This document shows, in pieces, positions 1-8,097 of a stretch of 64,000 nucleotides of DNA (the stretch's first letter is position 1; each line of letters opens with the position of its first letter). The position numbers were made by a program, and so were the translations under genes. Under the pieces are notes generated by a model. It had not been told where the DNA came from. It did no database searches and was given only the letters and a program-made list of their open reading frames with translations. This DNA is from Sphaerisporangium sp040683095 (GTDB lineage Bacteria; Actinomycetota; Actinomycetes; Streptosporangiales; Streptosporangiaceae): positions 62,001 through 126,000 of the forward strand of contig NZ_JBFBCI010000011.1 in assembly GCF_040683095.1 (NCBI RefSeq). The letters are read 5' to 3'.

Positions 1-440
1 GCGACCTGGACTGGGTGCGGCGGCTCGCCGCCGGCATCGTCTGCAGCGGCGTCCCCCGCCGCCAGACCGCCGGTTACTGGAACGTCGCCTGCCAGTGCTG
101 CGGCACCGCCGGGCTGCTCGAGCTGTTCGTCGGCCTGTGGGCGGCGACCGGCGAGCCCGACGACCTGGAGTTCGCGCGCATCCTCTCCGAGAACCTGATC
201 GGCCGCGCCACCGGGCACGACCAGGCCGGTTACCGCTGGTACCAGGCCTATCGGCGGCTGCGGCCCTGGGAGGTCACCGCCGACACCGGCTACATGATCG
301 GCGCGGCGGGCATCGGCTCGGCGCTGCTGCACCTGGACGCGGCCTGCCGGGCCGGCGAGCCACGCCGCATGATCCTCCTGCCCGACAACCCGTTCCCCGC
401 GATCCCGCTCCCGGCCTCGGCGCTGCGCGGCATGTCCTGA
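1..440 (+). CDS. LanC-like cyclase domain protein, 3' part only
   Basis: The frame is open from the left edge (first whole codon at 3) to the TGA at 438-440, so about 145 C-terminal residues are visible. LanC-fold proteins are alpha-toroid zinc enzymes that add Cys thiols to dehydroamino acids in lanthipeptides; stand-alone relatives often have unknown substrates. Visible landmarks are the zinc motif region NVACQCCGTAG (nt 81-113), the repeat motif GYMIGAAGIG, and the tail LLPDNPFP that typically ends this family. The zinc motif reads Cys-Cys-Gly (nt 96-104) where many LanC proteins have Cys-His-Gly; three-Cys zinc sites are known in the ProcM-type LanM group. Without the upstream part I cannot tell a free-standing LanC from the end of a LanM or LanL fusion. 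The next gene is convergent. Confidence 0.7.
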   Translation, partial: DLDWVRRLAAGIVCSGVPRRQTAGYWNVACQCCGTAGLLELFVGLWAATGEPDDLEFARILSENLIGRATGHDQAGYRWYQAYRRLRPWEVTADTGYMIGAAGIGSALLHLDAACRAGEPRRMILLPDNPFPAIPLPASALRGMS

Positions 441-576
441 CGGCGCGCGTTCTTCACGGCGAAGTGGCCCGCGTCGAGCAGACGCGGTGCTCGATGGACA
501 CCTGTGGCAACCGCCTCAAGGCCCGGCGGCACTACCGCAGGCACCGCGACCGAGTCGTTCCGTCGCGCGTGCGGCC

Positions 577-1647
577 TCACGGGGACGGCGCGGGGGCGGG
601 GTAGGCGTGGGTCTCGGCGGCCGGGACGCAGGCCCACACCTGGTCGCCGGGGGCCAGGCCCAGGTCGGCGAGGGCGGCCGGGCTCAGATCCGCGGCCGCC
701 GCGATCGGCCCGCCGAGGCGGACCCGGACGCGGTCGCCGTGCCCCTCGATGCCCTGCACGCCGCCCCGCCACAGGTTGCGCGGCGTTCCGCCGGGGACGG
801 TCCGCGACAGGGTGACCGCCGAGGGCGGGAACGCGACGAACACCGGCCCGCGCAGCGCCTCCCGCACCGTGAACATGACCTCGCCTCCCCGGACGGCACC
901 CGTCCCGCCACCGACCGACACCGACCGCCCCGCGGCGTGCCCCCGGCACAGGTTGAGCCCGGCGAGGCGCGCGGCGTGGCCGCTGAGCGGGCGGCGGGCC
1001 ACCTCGGCGGGCGCGCCCTCCTGGACCAGCGCGCCGTCGTCCATCACCAGCAGCCGGTCGGCCGCCACCATGGCGTCCAGCGGGTCGCCCGTCACCAGCA
1101 GGCACGCGCCGGTGAAATCGGTCAGATGCCGATGCAGCAGGACCCGCGCCGGGGCGAGCTCCTCCGGGTCCAGGGCGGCGAGCGGGTCGTCCAGCAGCAG
1201 GATCCGCGGGCGGGCGGCCAAGGCCCGGGCCCACGCCACCCGCTGGGCCTCGCCCGGGGACAACTCGCGCGGCAGGACGCCCGCGCGCGCCCCGAGGCCC
1301 ATCCGCTCCAGCCAGGCGGAGGCCGCCAGGCGCGCCTGCCCCCTGGGCTCGCCCTGGCAGCGCGGGCCGAAGGCGACGTTGTCCAGCGCGGTCAGGTGGG
1401 GGAACAGCAGCGGATCACGCCCGGCCATGGCCACGGACCTGCGGCGGGGCGCGCGGGCGTGCACGGCCGCCCCGTCCAGCAGGACGTGCCCGCCGAGGGA
1501 CGGGGTGAGCCCCGCCAGCACCCGCAGCGCCGTGGTCTTGCCGCAGCCCTCGGGCCCGAGCAGCGCGACCACCTCGCCCGCGGCCACGCGCAGCCTCAGG
1601 TCGAGATGGAAGGGCGGATGGGCGGTCACCAGGCGGGCGTCGATCAT
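577..1647 (-). CDS. modC: Molybdate/sulfate-type ABC transporter ATPase with TOBE domain, degenerate catalytic motifs
   Basis: 356 residues, start ATG overlapping the permease stop (ATGA), so translationally coupled to it. Layout matches ModC: ABC ATPase domain (about 1-230), then a C-terminal TOBE region with FPPSAVTLSR and a molybdate-type beta domain. Walker A is GPEGCGKT (31-38). Other motifs deviate from the family. The Q-loop Gln position reads Arg77 (GRDPLLFPH, against QDPLLFPH). The signature is LSPGE (129-133) instead of LSGGE/Q. The residue after the Walker B Asp is Asp154 instead of Glu. The H-loop His is Gly187 (LVTGD, against VTHD). The fold is clearly retained; normal ATP hydrolysis is doubtful. 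No modA gene lies alongside. Confidence 0.8.
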   Translation of the reverse strand: MIDARLVTAHPPFHLDLRLRVAAGEVVALLGPEGCGKTTALRVLAGLTPSLGGHVLLDGAAVHARAPRRRSVAMAGRDPLLFPHLTALDNVAFGPRCQGEPRGQARLAASAWLERMGLGARAGVLPRELSPGEAQRVAWARALAARPRILLLDDPLAALDPEELAPARVLLHRHLTDFTGACLLVTGDPLDAMVAADRLLVMDDGALVQEGAPAEVARRPLSGHAARLAGLNLCRGHAAGRSVSVGGGTGAVRGGEVMFTVREALRGPVFVAFPPSAVTLSRTVPGGTPRNLWRGGVQGIEGHGDRVRVRLGGPIAAAADLSPAALADLGLAPGDQVWACVPAAETHAYPAPAPSP

Positions 1648-2486
1648 GGCACGGCCCCCGTCCGCGCGGGCACGCCGGGCGTCCCCATCCACTGGTCGCG
1701 CAGGCCGGCCAGCACGGCGACCGAGACCGTGACCAGCGCGAGGCTCGTCGCGACGCCGGCTGGGCCCGCGGCGGCGGGGGAGAGCTCCGGCGGCGCGACC
1801 GGCGTCCCCCAGACCGGGCTCCCCGCCAGGGCGAGGACCGCGCCGGACTCCCCGAGCGCCCGCGCCCAGCACAGCACCGTCCCGGCGGCGATGCCCGGCG
1901 CGGCCGAGGGGAGGGACACGCGGCGCAGCACCGTCCACGCCGACCCGCCGAGCAGGGCCGCGGTCTCCTCAAGGCGCGGGTCCGCGGCCCGCAGCGCGCG
2001 CTCCACGGCGATGACGAGGAACGGCAGCGCCACGAACACCTGGACGAGCACGAACGCGGCCGCTCCCGGACGCGTGCCCGGCCACGTACCGCCCGGCGAC
2101 ACCACCAGCGGCACGGCCACGGCGGCCACCGCGGGCGGCAGGACCACCGGCGCCGTGACCAGGGCCCGGACGACCCGCTCGCCCCGCGTCCGCGCCCGGG
2201 CGAGCACCCAGGCCAGCGGCACCCCGATCGGCAGGCAGACCAGCGTCGCCAGCACCGAGGTCACCAGCGGGAACCGCAGCGACTCCATGAGGTGCGCTCC
2301 GGCGAGGGACGCCCACGGGGCCCGGGCCAGCGTCCCGGCCGGCGGCAGCGTCAGGAGCGCCAGCGCCACCGCGGCGGGCACCAGCAGCGCCGCCGGAACC
2401 CCGCGCGCGGCGCCGTGACCGCTCCCGGGTCTTCGTCGCCTGCCCTTGAGCACGGATACCACCGTGAGCGTGCTTGATGCCTTCAT
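1644..2486 (-). CDS. modB: Molybdate-type ABC transporter permease
   Basis: 280 residues. The ATG at 2486 was chosen because GAGGGGG lies about 10 bases upstream; a GTG at 2519 would add 11 unlikely residues. Several hydrophobic helices are visible (AALLVPAAVALALLTL, VTSVLATLVCLPIGVPLAWVL cut here, LVTAPVVLPPAVAAVAVPL). A permease EAA-type cytoplasmic loop is present (EETAALLGGSAWTVLRRVSLP region) and would dock the ATPase. The sequence pattern (VVLPPAVAAVAVP, GALGESGAV-like ARALGESGAVLAL) is that of ModB/CysT-type permeases importing molybdate, tungstate or sulfate. It is first in a two-gene operon with the ATPase. The permease looks intact, in contrast to the ATPase. Substrate is inferred from family only. 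Confidence 0.82.
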   Translation of the reverse strand: MKASSTLTVVSVLKGRRRRPGSGHGAARGVPAALLVPAAVALALLTLPPAGTLARAPWASLAGAHLMESLRFPLVTSVLATLVCLPIGVPLAWVLARARTRGERVVRALVTAPVVLPPAVAAVAVPLVVSPGGTWPGTRPGAAAFVLVQVFVALPFLVIAVERALRAADPRLEETAALLGGSAWTVLRRVSLPSAAPGIAAGTVLCWARALGESGAVLALAGSPVWGTPVAPPELSPAAAGPAGVATSLALVTVSVAVLAGLRDQWMGTPGVPARTGAVP

Positions 2487-2679
2487 GTCGCATGAATCCC
2501 CCTCATCGCGCCGCGCCACGCGAGCGCCGCCGGCCGCCCTTCGCCGGAGCCTCGCAACGCGTGTACGCGCTCGTCGGAATCCTCGCGTCGCAGATCGTCT
2601 TCGGAGGCGGAGGGAAGTTCGCCGCCTACTGATTCCGTGAGGCCCGAAGGCGTCGCACCTGACACCCCCTCGTCACGGA

Positions 2680-2700
2680 CCCGGGCCGCGCGCGCCCGGG
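2680..2700 (-). terminator. Hairpin after icmF
   Basis: Perfect 7-bp inverted repeat CCCGGGC (2680-2686) / GCCCGGG (2694-2700) with a 7-base GC loop, 23 bases past the icmF stop. There is no U-tract, as is common for actinomycete hairpin terminators. The remaining 2487-2679 should carry the modBC promoter; I could not pick a convincing -35/-10 pair. Confidence 0.4.
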
Positions 2701-2722
2701 ACCGTTCGCGTGCGAGGCGGGG

Positions 2723-5700
2723 TCAGACGTTGCGGCGGTACTGGCCTCCGGCCTCGAACAGCGCCTCGGTGATCTGGCCGAGTGAGCAGACCCGGGCCGC
2801 CTCCATCAGCGCGCCGAACGCGTTCTCCTGGGACATCGCGGCCTCCCTGAGCCGCCGCAGCGCCCCGGGGGCCTCGGCGGCGTGCCGCTCCTGGAACTCC
2901 CGCACGCGGGTGAGCTGGTCGTGCTTCTCTTCCTCGGTCCCGCGGGCCAGTTCGAGCGTGCCGTGCTCGGTGGTCCCGGCGGGGTTGCGGAAGGTGTTGA
3001 CCCCGATGATCGGCAGCGACCCGTCGTGCTTGCGCGTCTCGTACAGCATCGACTCGTCCTGGATGCGCCCGCGCTGGTAGCCGGTCTCCATGGCCCCGAG
3101 CACGCCGCCGCGGTCCGACAGCCGCTCGAACTCGGCCAGCACGGCCTCCTCCACCAGGTCGGTGAGGTCGTCGATGATGAACGAGCCCTGCAGCGGGTTC
3201 TCGTTGTACGCCAGGCCCCACTCCCGGTTGATGATCATCTGGATGGCCATCGCGCGGCGCACCGAGTCGGCGCTGGGCGTGGTCACCGCCTCGTCGAAGG
3301 CGTTGGTGTGCAGGCTGTTGCAGTTGTCGTAGATCGCGATCAGCGCCTGCAGCGTCGTGCGGATGTCGTTGAAGTTCATCTCCTGCGCGTGCAGCGACCG
3401 CCCGGAGGTCTGGATGTGGTACTTCAGCTTCTGCGAGCGCTCGCCCGCGCCGTACCGGTCGCGCATGGCGACCGCCCAGATCCGGCGCGCCACCCGGCCG
3501 AGCACGCTGTACTCCGGGTCCATGCCGTTGGAGAAGAAGAACGACAGGTTGGGCGCGAAGTCGTCGATCGCCATGCCGCGCGCCAGGTACGCCTCGACGT
3601 AGGTGAAGCCGTTGGCCAGCGTGAACGCGAGCTGCGTGATCGGGTTGGCCCCCGCCTCGGCGATGTGGTATCCGGAGATCGACACCGAGTAGAAGTTGCG
3701 CACCTCGTTGGCGATGAACCACTCCTGCACGTCGGCCATCATGCGCAGGCTGAAGTCGGTCGAGAAGATGCAGGTGTTCTGCCCCTGGTCCTCCTTGAGG
3801 ATGTCGGCCTGCACGGTGCCGCGCACGGTGGACAGCGTCCGCGCCCGCACCTCCCGCGCCTCCTCGGCGGTGGGCTCGCGGCCGGCGTCCTCGCGGAAGC
3901 GGTCCAGCGCCTGGTCGATCGCGGTGTGCAGGAAGTACGCGAGGATCGTCGGGGCCGGGCCGTTGATGGTCATCGACACCGAGGTGCTCGGCGAGGCCAG
4001 GTCGAAGCCGTCGTACAGCGCCTTCATGTCGTCCAGCGTGGCGATCGAGACGCCCGAGGTGCCGACCTTGCCGTACACGTCGGGCCGTTCGTCCGGGTCG
4101 TGGCCGTACAGGGTGACCGAGTCGAACGCCGTGGACAGGCGCACGGCGGGCTGGCCGTCCGACAGCATCTTGAAGCGCCGGTTGGTGCGGAACGGGTCGC
4201 CCTCGCCGGCGAACATGCGGGTCGGGTCCTCGTCGGCGCGCTTGAAGGGGAACACCCCGGCGGTGAACGGGAAGCGGCCGGGCAGGTTCTCGGCGCGCAG
4301 GAACCGCAGCAGCTCGCCGTGGTCGGCGAACCGGGGGAGGGCCACGCGTGGGACGCGGCTGCCTGACAGGGACGTGCGCCACAGCGGCGTGTGCAGCTCC
4401 TTGCCCCGCACGGTGACCACCAGCTCGTCGGCGGAGTAGGCCTCCACCGTCTTCGGCCAGTCCTCCAGCAGGGCGCGGGCTTCGGCGGGCAGCTCCCGGT
4501 CGGCGCGCTCGTGCAGCGCGTCCACGTCGGCGGTGGCGGCGCCCTCCTCGGCCAGCAGGCGGCGCACCTCGGCCAGTCGCTGGCGCCGGCGGGCCGCCTC
4601 GGCCAGCTCCGCGGTGCCCCGGTGGTAGGCGTGGACGGTCTCGGCGATGTCGGAGAGGTAGCGCACCCGGGCCGGCGGGACGATCGCGGCGCCGATGCTG
4701 GAGGTCTTCACCTCGGTCGCCGTCAGCAGCCCCGGCCCGTCCGGCAGGCCCTTGTCCCGCAGCGGCCCGAGCAGCGCCTGGTACAGGGCGGTGACCCCGT
4801 CGTCGTTGAAGCGCGAGGCGACCGTGCCGTAGACGGGCATCTGGTCGGCCGCGGTCCCGAACGCCTCGCGGTTGCGCACCATCTGGCGCCGCACGTCGCG
4901 CAGCGCGTCCTCGGCGCCACGCCGGTCGTACTTGTTGATCGCGACGACATCGGCGAAGTCCAGCATGTCGATCTTCTCGAGCTGGGAGCTCGCGCCGAAC
5001 TCCGGGGTCATCACGTATAGCGAGACGTCGCTGAACGGGACGATCGCGGCGTCGCCCTGCCCGATGCCCGGGGTCTCGACGATCACCAGGTCGTACCCGG
5101 CGGCCCGGCACACGGCGATCACGTCCCCGAGGTGCTCGGGCAGCTCGCGGGAGCCGCGCGTGGCGAGCGAGCGGAAGAACACCCGGCCGCCACCGAGGCT
5201 GTTCATGCGGATGCGGTCGCCGAGCAGGGCGCCGCCGCCCCTGCGCCGGGTCGGGTCGACCGCGATCACCGCGACGCGCGGCTTGTCCTCGTAGTCGACG
5301 CGCAGCCGGCGGATCAACTCGTCGGTGAGGGAGGATTTGCCCGATCCGCCCGTGCCGGTGATGCCGAGCACCGGCGTGCGGCGCTCCGCCGCCGCCGCCC
5401 GCAGCGCGCCGAGATAGGCCTCACCGGCCCGTCCCGACTCCACGAAGGTGATCGCCCGGGCCACCGCCCGCTCGTCGCCGCCCTCCACGGCGGGGGGCTC
5501 GGCGCCCTCGGTGAGGTCGACGTCGCACGCTTCGATCATCGTGTTGATCATCCCGGCGAGGCCCAGGCGGTGGCCGTCCTCGGGGGAGAAGATCTTGGCG
5601 ACGCCGTGCCCCTCCAGCCGGGCGATCTCCTCCTGGACGATCACGCCGCCGCCCCCGCCGTACACCTTGACGTGCCCGGCGCCGCGCTCGCGCAGCAGCT

Positions 5701-5938
5701 CGACCAGGTAGGTGAAGTACTCGACGTGGCCGCCCTGGTAGGAGCTGATCGCCACGGCCTGCGCGTCCTCCTGGACGGCCGCGGTCACGACCTCCTCGAC
5801 CGAGCGGTCGTGGCCCAGGTGGATCACCTCGGCGCCCTGGGCCTGCAGGATGCGCCGCATGATGTTGATCGCGGCGTCGTGCCCGTCGAACAGGGCCGCC
5901 GCGGTGACCACTCGCACGGGGTTGGCAGGTACGTGCAC
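2723..5938 (-). CDS. icmF: Fused isobutyryl-CoA mutase (B12 domain, G-protein chaperone, mutase)
   Basis: 1071 residues, the usual IcmF length. It interconverts isobutyryl-CoA and n-butyryl-CoA by adenosylcobalamin radical chemistry; some members also act on isovaleryl- or pivalyl-CoA. Three domains are visible in order. The N-terminal cobalamin-binding domain has DGHDAAINIMRRIL (from residue 18, His20 as lower cobalt ligand). A MeaB-like GTPase has the P-loop GTGGSGKSS (near 195), ETPGIGQGD, and NKYD (near 335). The C-terminal mutase barrel runs from roughly 560 and includes YGKVGTSGVSIATLDDMK. Start GTG at 5938 has GAGGAG 6 bases upstream. It is a single gene followed by a hairpin, and is preceded by a 42-bp inverted-repeat operator overlapping a TACAAT -10 box, so repressor control of branched-chain acyl-CoA use is likely. 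Confidence 0.95.
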   Translation of the reverse strand: MHVPANPVRVVTAAALFDGHDAAINIMRRILQAQGAEVIHLGHDRSVEEVVTAAVQEDAQAVAISSYQGGHVEYFTYLVELLRERGAGHVKVYGGGGGVIVQEEIARLEGHGVAKIFSPEDGHRLGLAGMINTMIEACDVDLTEGAEPPAVEGGDERAVARAITFVESGRAGEAYLGALRAAAAERRTPVLGITGTGGSGKSSLTDELIRRLRVDYEDKPRVAVIAVDPTRRRGGGALLGDRIRMNSLGGGRVFFRSLATRGSRELPEHLGDVIAVCRAAGYDLVIVETPGIGQGDAAIVPFSDVSLYVMTPEFGASSQLEKIDMLDFADVVAINKYDRRGAEDALRDVRRQMVRNREAFGTAADQMPVYGTVASRFNDDGVTALYQALLGPLRDKGLPDGPGLLTATEVKTSSIGAAIVPPARVRYLSDIAETVHAYHRGTAELAEAARRRQRLAEVRRLLAEEGAATADVDALHERADRELPAEARALLEDWPKTVEAYSADELVVTVRGKELHTPLWRTSLSGSRVPRVALPRFADHGELLRFLRAENLPGRFPFTAGVFPFKRADEDPTRMFAGEGDPFRTNRRFKMLSDGQPAVRLSTAFDSVTLYGHDPDERPDVYGKVGTSGVSIATLDDMKALYDGFDLASPSTSVSMTINGPAPTILAYFLHTAIDQALDRFREDAGREPTAEEAREVRARTLSTVRGTVQADILKEDQGQNTCIFSTDFSLRMMADVQEWFIANEVRNFYSVSISGYHIAEAGANPITQLAFTLANGFTYVEAYLARGMAIDDFAPNLSFFFSNGMDPEYSVLGRVARRIWAVAMRDRYGAGERSQKLKYHIQTSGRSLHAQEMNFNDIRTTLQALIAIYDNCNSLHTNAFDEAVTTPSADSVRRAMAIQMIINREWGLAYNENPLQGSFIIDDLTDLVEEAVLAEFERLSDRGGVLGAMETGYQRGRIQDESMLYETRKHDGSLPIIGVNTFRNPAGTTEHGTLELARGTEEEKHDQLTRVREFQERHAAEAPGALRRLREAAMSQENAFGALMEAARVCSLGQITEALFEAGGQYRRNV

Positions 5939-5956
5939 CGGCGCTCCTCATTCTGA

Positions 5957-5998
5957 GATACTTGGACGTCCTATTAAATTGTAGGACGTCCAAGTATC
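5957..5998 (-). promoter_or_regulatory. icmF operator: perfect 17-bp inverted repeat over the -10 box
   Basis: Left arm GATACTTGGACGTCCTA (5957-5973) and its exact reverse complement at 5982-5998, with spacer TTAAATTG. Each arm itself contains the palindrome GGACGTCC, so this may be two adjacent dimer sites. Read on the icmF strand, the spacer region gives TACAAT (5978-5983), a good -10 element, about 40 bases from the start codon. A repressor bound here would block RNA polymerase. The cognate regulator is not adjacent. Confidence 0.7.
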
Positions 5999-6124
5999 CT
6001 CCTGCGCCCCGGATCCGGATCGTCATCCACCGTCCGTTCCGGTGTCGCCTCCCGGACGCCGCGGTCCCCGTCCTGGGGCGGTGGCCGCATCGGGCCCGTC
6101 CTGCGCCGGGCGGGCGCGCTCGCG

Positions 6125-6327
6125 CGGCTCGGCGAGCTCAACGACCGGGAGCGCCAGGTGGCGGAGGCCGTCGGGCGGGGGGGTCGAACGCCGAGATCGC
6201 CGCGGAGCTCTACATGAGCGTGCCCACCGTCAAGACGCACGTGTCGCGCATCCTGACCAGGCTCGACCTGAACAACCGCGTGCAGATCGCCCTGCTCGTC
6301 CACGACGCGGGCGTCCTCGGCCCCTGA
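6125..6327 (+). pseudogene. Remnant of a NarL/LuxR-type response regulator (HTH end only)
   Basis: The C-terminal LuxR-type DNA-binding helix-turn-helix is unmistakable in one frame (SNAEIAAELYMSVPTVKTHV, then ILTRLDLNNRVQIALLVHDAGVL, stop at 6325-6327). The segment that normally precedes it (RLGELNDRERQVAEAVGRG) is in another frame. The break is at a run of seven G (6177-6183); one more G would restore VGRGGSNAEIAAEL. No receiver domain can be read upstream in any frame, so this is probably a decayed gene. A sequencing slip at the G-run alone would not explain the missing receiver. I see nothing coding in 6328-6593. Confidence 0.6.
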
Positions 6328-6593
6328 GGGCCCGCTCCCGGCCGCCATCTACCTGGCGGCCATCGACCCCGGCCCGGTCCGGCAGGACGTTCCCGCGGAC
6401 GAGGCGGGCCGCCCGCCGGTGTGACCCGCCTTTGCCGGCGAGTGAGTCGTGTCACCCTTCTTGGCAATCCGTTGGGGCTATGCATAAGGTGTGAAATCGG
6501 ACAAAAGACGTGTAAACCGGCATCCTGCCGCTCGCCCACGGACACGTCATCCCCCGACATCGCCCACCGGAAAAACCCACGGAAAGTCGCGTC

Positions 6594-6866
6594 ATGAGCC
6601 ACGGCAGCGGTCACACCCCGCCCGAGCACGCAGTCCCCGAGCATGCGGTCTTCGAGATGGACCTCACCCCGCACGAGTCCCGCCGCCGCGCCGAGGTGAT
6701 CTCCGCGCTCGGCCCCGGCTGGGATCCCCTCGCGGTCATGCGGGCCGAGGAGGAGGCCTTCGACCTGCTCTACTCCGGCCTGGACGCGCGGCAGCGCGAG
6801 ACCTACGACATGCTCGTGGCGGCCGGTGTCCTGCCCCGGCGAGAGGCGGGCCGTGCTACCGATTGA
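6594..6866 (+). CDS. Small conserved actinomycete protein (DUF6400-like)
   Basis: 90 residues, ATG with GGAAAG 7 bases upstream. Characteristic stretch: FEMDLTPHESRRRAEVISAL, GPGWDPLAVMRAEEEAFDLL, YSGLDARQRETYDMLVAAGVLP. This pattern (acidic LT-H-E start, WDP(L/V) core, YDELV-like end) is what I remember for the small DUF6400 family of streptomycetes and relatives; function unknown. No signal peptide or membrane segment; predicted mostly helical. It overlaps by 14 bases the next small gene, so the two are probably made together. Confidence 0.65.
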   Translation: MSHGSGHTPPEHAVPEHAVFEMDLTPHESRRRAEVISALGPGWDPLAVMRAEEEAFDLLYSGLDARQRETYDMLVAAGVLPRREAGRATD

Positions 6867-7089
6867 CCCGCACGCCGACATCGCCCGTCGTGCCTGGATC
6901 CCCTGCCCCCGCTGCCGTGACGACCGCGGCTGCGACGACTGCGGCTCGGGCCGCAACTGCCGCGACCACTGGCGCTACCTGCTGAGCAACACCGGCAGCG
7001 TCCTGCACGTGCAGTGCCCCGGGTGCGCCCACCTGTGGGACCACGAGTCCCGCTTCGGAGCCGGCGGCCGGCCGCCCTTCCTGCCCTGA
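6853..7089 (+). CDS. Small zinc-ribbon protein, hypothetical
   Basis: 78 residues. GTG at 6853 is chosen because it overlaps the end of the preceding gene and follows a GA-rich stretch (GGCGAGAGG). Seven cysteines occur in a compact core: CPRC, a Cys soon after, CDDC, a Cys-x2-His (NCRDH), then CPGC near the C-terminus, followed by HLWDHESRF. Paired CxxC motifs suggest one or two zinc ribbons, possibly nucleic-acid or protein binding. I do not recognise a named family. Coupling to the DUF6400-like gene suggests a joint role. Confidence 0.6.
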   Translation: MLPIDPHADIARRAWIPCPRCRDDRGCDDCGSGRNCRDHWRYLLSNTGSVLHVQCPGCAHLWDHESRFGAGGRPPFLP

Positions 7090-7123
7090 CTCTGCCCCTG
7101 GTCCAGACCTGGGCCTGGCGTCG

Positions 7124-7882
7124 TCAGGGGGCGGGCAGGGCGGACGGCGCCGGGACGTTCGCGACCGACGCGGCCTCGCCGACGCGCGTGACCCCCGGCA
7201 CGAGCACCCGCATGATCAGGCCGAACGTGTTGCCGTGCTCGGCGATCAGATGGCTCTGCAGCTCGGGCCAGCGCACGCGTCCGTGAGGATCCCAGCTCGG
7301 GACCGCGCAGCGGACGCACAGCCCGGCGTTCTCGCCCACGATGCCGAGCGTGACCTCGCCCGCGGAGATCGTCGTCCCGCCGTCGAACGCCTTCTCGGCG
7401 AACGCGGGGGCGTCCAGGTCGAGGTGGACGTTCGGGCGGAAGCGCGTGACGTCGACCTCGGCGCCCATCTCCTCCTCCAGCGCGCGGCGCGACGCCTCGA
7501 AGGTGACGTGCACCGTCGGCCCGCGATCCTGCTGGCCGTCGGCCGCGCGCAGGGACAGCGGGACGCCGTACGACTCCGACAGCGCGGCGGGCAGGTCCGG
7601 GTCGTCCCAGGCCCAGGCCTCGCCGCCGCGGTACAGGACGGGAGGGCCCGGAGGCTCGGGCGCGCCGTCGCACGTCGCCGGGTAGGCGGCCTCCCACGTT
7701 AGCATGGCGGCGTTCTGGCGGACGGTCAGCCGCTTACCGGCCCGGTCGGGACGCTCGTCGATCAGCGCGTACGCGCGGTCGCCCGCCATACCGCGGTGGT
7801 CCAGCAGCGCCGAGGACACGAGCTCGCCGCGCAACGACTTCACCGGCCAGCGGTACAGGTCGTGAACGCTCCCCCGATACAT
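7124..7882 (-). CDS. MOSC-domain protein (molybdenum cofactor-binding type)
   Basis: 252 residues: MOSC N-terminal beta-barrel domain (VHDLYRWPVKSLRGE at the start, MAGDRAYALID) followed by the MOSC domain (RFRPNVHLD, VGENAGLCVRCAVPSWDPHG). The family binds sulfurated molybdenum cofactor (YcbX, mARC, Moco sulfurase C-termini) and acts in N-hydroxylated compound reduction or cofactor sulfur transfer. The conserved Cys of LCVRC matches the cofactor-ligand Cys region. A likely -10 box TAAAAT (7890-7895) ends 7 bases before the ATG, so the mRNA may be leaderless. It sits 5 kb from a molybdate-type transporter; no shared operon. Confidence 0.85.
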   Translation of the reverse strand: MYRGSVHDLYRWPVKSLRGELVSSALLDHRGMAGDRAYALIDERPDRAGKRLTVRQNAAMLTWEAAYPATCDGAPEPPGPPVLYRGGEAWAWDDPDLPAALSESYGVPLSLRAADGQQDRGPTVHVTFEASRRALEEEMGAEVDVTRFRPNVHLDLDAPAFAEKAFDGGTTISAGEVTLGIVGENAGLCVRCAVPSWDPHGRVRWPELQSHLIAEHGNTFGLIMRVLVPGVTRVGEAASVANVPAPSALPAP

Positions 7883-8096
7883 GGCTCAGATTTTAGGGGA
7901 CGCCGGGGACGCCGCGCGGCTGTGCGTGTCGCTCCTGCACCGGGGGCGGCGGCTCGGCTACCTGTGGATCACCGTGGGCGAGCGGCCGCCGACCGCGCCG
8001 TACGGGACGCCGCCACCGTCGCCGTGCTGCTGGACGAGCACGAGTTCCCTGGCCGCGAGCGGAGCCGCCGCGTGCTGCGGCGGGTGCCGGGGGACG
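7881..8096 (+). pseudogene. Fragment of a PucR/CdaR-type regulator, frameshifted
   Basis: Two consecutive frames join into one recognisable sequence: AARLCVSLLHRGRRLGYLWI in the first (from 7881), then RAVRDAATVAVLLDEHEFPGR in another. This matches the region of PucR-family regulators linking the sensory part to the activator domain (family pattern: hydrophobic-G-(Y/F)-LW-hydrophobic, then a helix ending in LL-E-E). The fragment stops at the end of the convergent TetR gene, and no HTH follows. It overlaps the MOSC gene promoter. Confidence 0.4.
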
Positions 8097-8097
8097 G

